Position numbers and translations under genes: made by a program
Shown: in pieces, positions 6,381 to 7,680 of the stretch
How positions within the stretch are numbered: the first letter of the stretch is position 1
Layout of the letters: each line of letters begins with the position of its first letter
Notes under the pieces: model-generated
Seen by the model: the letters and a program-made list of their open reading frames with translations, nothing else
Told to the model about the DNA's origin: nothing
Database searches by the model: none
From: Verrucomicrobiota bacterium
GTDB taxonomy: Bacteria; Verrucomicrobiota; Verrucomicrobiia; Limisphaerales; JAGWYX01
Assembly (NCBI GenBank): GCA_018969165.1
Contig: JAGWYX010000151.1
Span: forward strand, 1 to 7,680
Length of the DNA stretch: 7,680 bases
Direction: 5' to 3'

Positions 6381-7001
6381 TCATTGGCGTTTGCGGACCA
6401 GGGCGACCATCACGCCTTGGACGACCAGTTCCTGGGCGGGGACCAGGTCGGGATACCGGGGGTTCTCGGCGCGCAGGAACGGTTTGCCGTTGCGGGTCAG
6501 GTAGGTTTTGAGCGTGCTCTCGCCGTCGATCAGGGCGGCGACGACATCGCCGGCTTTGGGCTCGGCCCGCGGCTCGATCACCACCAGGTCGCCGGAGACG
6601 ATGTGCCGGCCGATCATCGAATCGCCTTTGACTTCGAGGGCAAACGCGACCGGAGACGGTTTGATCCCGAGGGTCTGGATGTCAATCGTGACGCAGCCTT
6701 GGGCTTCCTGGGAACGGCCCTCGGGCGGGCCGGCGGGGATCGCGCCGAAGACGGGGAGGTCCACCACGCGATGGCGCAGGGTCTGGAGCGGGGAAACGAC
6801 GCGCAGGGAGCGGGCCCGGCCAGGTTCGGCGGCCAGGACGCCCTTGCGGCGCAGCAGCCGGAGGTGATCGGCCACGGTGGTCAGGCTGCGAAACCCGAAG
6901 TGGTCGGCGATTTCCTGGAAGCTGGGCATGACGCCCGACTCCTGGTGCTGGTGCTGGAGGAATTCCAGGATTTGGCGTTGGCGCCGGGTTAATCCGTTCA
7001 T
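6381..7001 (-). CDS. lexA: LexA, SOS-response transcriptional repressor and self-cleaving protease
   Basis: The 206-residue length is normal for LexA. It has an N-terminal winged helix-turn-helix (LTRRQRQILEFL, then SFQEIADHFGFRS and TTVADHLRLLRRKG, residues 27-54), a short linker, a cleavage site A90-G91 in IPAGPP, and an S24-type latent peptidase with catalytic S128 (KGDSM) and K165 (STLKTY). It should repress SOS genes until RecA filaments trigger its cleavage. The frame is open further upstream to 7178, but this runs back through the promoter into the preceding gene, so the ATG at 7001 (MNGLTRRQ, the usual LexA start) is preferred. A second ATG at 7016 lies inside the operator. The recognition helix (RSLTTVADHL) differs from that of E. 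coli (RSPNAAEEHL) at most specificity positions. It is followed after 148 bp by the translesion polymerase fusion on the same strand. Confidence 0.96.
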   Translation of the reverse strand: MNGLTRRQRQILEFLQHQHQESGVMPSFQEIADHFGFRSLTTVADHLRLLRRKGVLAAEPGRARSLRVVSPLQTLRHRVVDLPVFGAIPAGPPEGRSQEAQGCVTIDIQTLGIKPSPVAFALEVKGDSMIGRHIVSGDLVVIEPRAEPKAGDVVAALIDGESTLKTYLTRNGKPFLRAENPRYPDLVPAQELVVQGVMVALVRKRQ

Positions 7002-7003
7002 AG

Positions 7004-7021
7004 ACCGTATATCCATACGGT
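7004..7021. promoter_or_regulatory. Probable LexA operator (SOS box) of lexA
   Basis: ACCGTATGGATATACGGT (minus strand) is a perfect inverted repeat of 7-bp arms around GGAT. It overlaps the predicted -10 box and ends 2 bp before the lexA ATG, as expected of an autoregulatory site. It matches the E. coli-type CTGT-N8-ACAG layout if CTGT is replaced by CCGT symmetrically, and differs from the TGTTC-N4-GAACA motif known for Verrucomicrobium spinosum. Binding is inferred from position and symmetry. Confidence 0.75.
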
Positions 7022-7045
7022 ATGGCGAGCGAACCGGGATGTCAA
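7017..7045 (-). promoter_or_regulatory. Sigma70-type promoter of lexA
   Basis: On the minus strand a perfect -35 TTGACA (7045-7040) is followed by a 17-bp spacer and TACCGT (7022-7017) as a weak -10. Transcription would start near 7010, giving a leader of only about 9 nt with no Shine-Dalgarno, so lexA may be translated from a nearly leaderless mRNA. The operator covers the -10 and start site. The rest of the 7002-7089 gap holds no other clear element. Confidence 0.6.
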
Positions 7046-7089
7046 CCGCCTTGTCCCACCTCACCCGGCCAGCGGCGAAACCGGCCGCG

Positions 7090-7576
7090 TCACGGGCGCA
7101 GGACGACTCGATAGAATCGCGACGAGTCCGGACTGCCGGGCTCCGACGCGCTGGCCGTGGGATTGTTTGCCGTGACATTGAACCTCACGGTCGCGCAGGC
7201 GTTGACGGTTTGGCTCCGCGGCTGGGAGGAAATGGACGGGGCCAGCGCCCCACCGGCTCCGTAGAGGGTGACGATTCCATAGCCAGGCACGGACACGCTC
7301 GCCTGGGTCCCGCTTACCGCGACCGTCGAACCCTGCCAGTAATTGCCTTCGCTGGAAGTGAAGGTCTGGAAGACCAAAAGCCCCGCGGGCACGGGTGGCA
7401 CGGCGAGTTGAACCGAAGCCGGAGTTGCCGAACTGTTCACCAGCACGACAGTCAGCGTCTGGTTGTCCGCCTGGTAATAGGCGCTGGCGTTGAGGTCGGG
7501 CGAACCGGTGACGGTCGTGTTCACGCGCACGTCGTTCGGGCGGATACTGACCAGACCCTGGGATAGAATACAGTTT
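7090..7576 (-). pseudogene. 3' remnant of a secreted GH30-like glycoside hydrolase with an Ig-like tail
   Basis: The frame begins abruptly near SQGLVSIRPNDVRV, with an in-frame stop at 7600-7602 just upstream, and no sensible start with an RBS. The first ~105 residues resemble the C-terminal beta domain of GH30 xylanases/glucanases: an IRPNDVRV strand, NASAYYQADNQTLTVVLVN, FTSSEGNYW, and the closing VSVPGYGIVTLYG. Then comes ISSQPRSQTVNACATVRF, the start of an Ig-like domain common in secreted verrucomicrobial proteins. It is much shorter than the usual ~90 residues and jumps to a typical C-terminal SRFYRVVL. No catalytic TIM barrel is present. It is most likely a broken gene cut by the palindromic element upstream; an intact short gene starting at GTG 7530 is less likely. 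Polysaccharide degradation was the probable ancestral role. It ends 89 bp before lexA on the same strand. Confidence 0.6.
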
Positions 7577-7678
7577 GTGGCGTCGCTTTTGGCTTCTGGC
7601 TAGGCGCCAGACCGGGAGTGTATCCCAGCGATACTGGACCGGTCGCGCAACAACGCCAGCAGCCAAAAGCGGCGCCAC
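7577..7678. mobile_element. Nested palindromic element (MITE- or REP-like), possibly complete to the window edge
   Basis: The terminal arms 7577-7599 and 7656-7678 are inverted repeats matching at 21 of 23 positions (outer words GTGGCG and CGCCAC). Inside are a GACCGG/CCGGTC pair (7610-7615 with 7639-7644) and a central GTATC-CCAGC-GATAC stem (7620-7634), so the ~102-bp unit folds as one long interrupted cruciform on either strand. It carries no gene and introduces a stop into the glycosidase frame. The right boundary is at the window edge, so a target duplication cannot be judged. An attC site was considered, but the expected GTTRRRY/RYYYAAC ends are absent. Confidence 0.6.
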
Positions 7679-7680
7679 CC

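Noticed and set aside
7066..7087. Terminator after the glycosidase remnant (CGGCC/GGCCG)
   Set aside because: Only a 5-bp stem with a 12-nt loop and no T-run; common by chance in such GC-rich DNA.
7002..7178. N-terminal extension of LexA to 265 residues
   Set aside because: The extension covers the promoter, the operator and the end of the preceding gene; LexA homology starts at the ATG at 7001.
7061..7678. A 205-codon minus-strand frame starting in the palindromic element
   Set aside because: It is the out-of-frame reading of the glycosidase remnant and its first part is translated repeat; the 7090-7576 frame carries the recognisable domain.

Overview
The window reads as GC-rich chromosomal DNA from a member of the Verrucomicrobiota, most likely a Pedosphaera- or Limisphaera-like lineage. 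This rests on three things: a HEAT-repeat/cytochrome c protein of the family typical of Planctomycetes and Verrucomicrobia, a secreted glycosidase remnant with an Ig-like tail, and several kinds of short dispersed intergenic repeats that I associate with such genomes. The lineage call is an inference from family knowledge, not from a search.

Layout. (1) 3-995, plus strand: 3' part of a HEAT-repeat plus heme-binding (CxxCH) protein, entering from the left edge. (2) 996-1225: non-coding convergent gap with four TTCAGAT repeats and nested inverted repeats. (3) 1226-6232, minus strand: one uninterrupted 1668-codon gene that joins a complete Y-family polymerase (DinB/Pol IV type) to a DnaE-type C-family error-prone polymerase. 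About 620 bp near its 3' end (roughly 1950-2570) is made of intergenic-style repeats and hairpins that keep the frame open. (4) 6233-6380: short gap with an RBS for the polymerase gene and a 30-bp imperfect inverted repeat. (5) 6381-7001, minus: lexA, the SOS repressor, with intact cleavage site and catalytic dyad. (6) 7002-7089: lexA promoter with a perfect TTGACA box and an 18-bp palindrome, the likely LexA operator, lying 2 bp before the lexA start codon. (7) 7090-7576, minus: 3' remnant of a secreted GH30-like glycosidase, cut off upstream by (8) 7577-7678, a nested palindromic element.

How the parts fit. lexA and the polymerase fusion lie in the same direction and probably form an SOS-controlled mutagenesis unit. 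It resembles the known lexA-imuA-imuB-dnaE2 cassettes, but no imuA is present, a catalytically complete DinB takes the place of ImuB, and it is covalently joined to the DnaE-type polymerase. The fusion, its repeat-filled loop and the non-standard lexA operator are the most interesting points. The left heme protein and the right glycosidase remnant appear unrelated to this unit.
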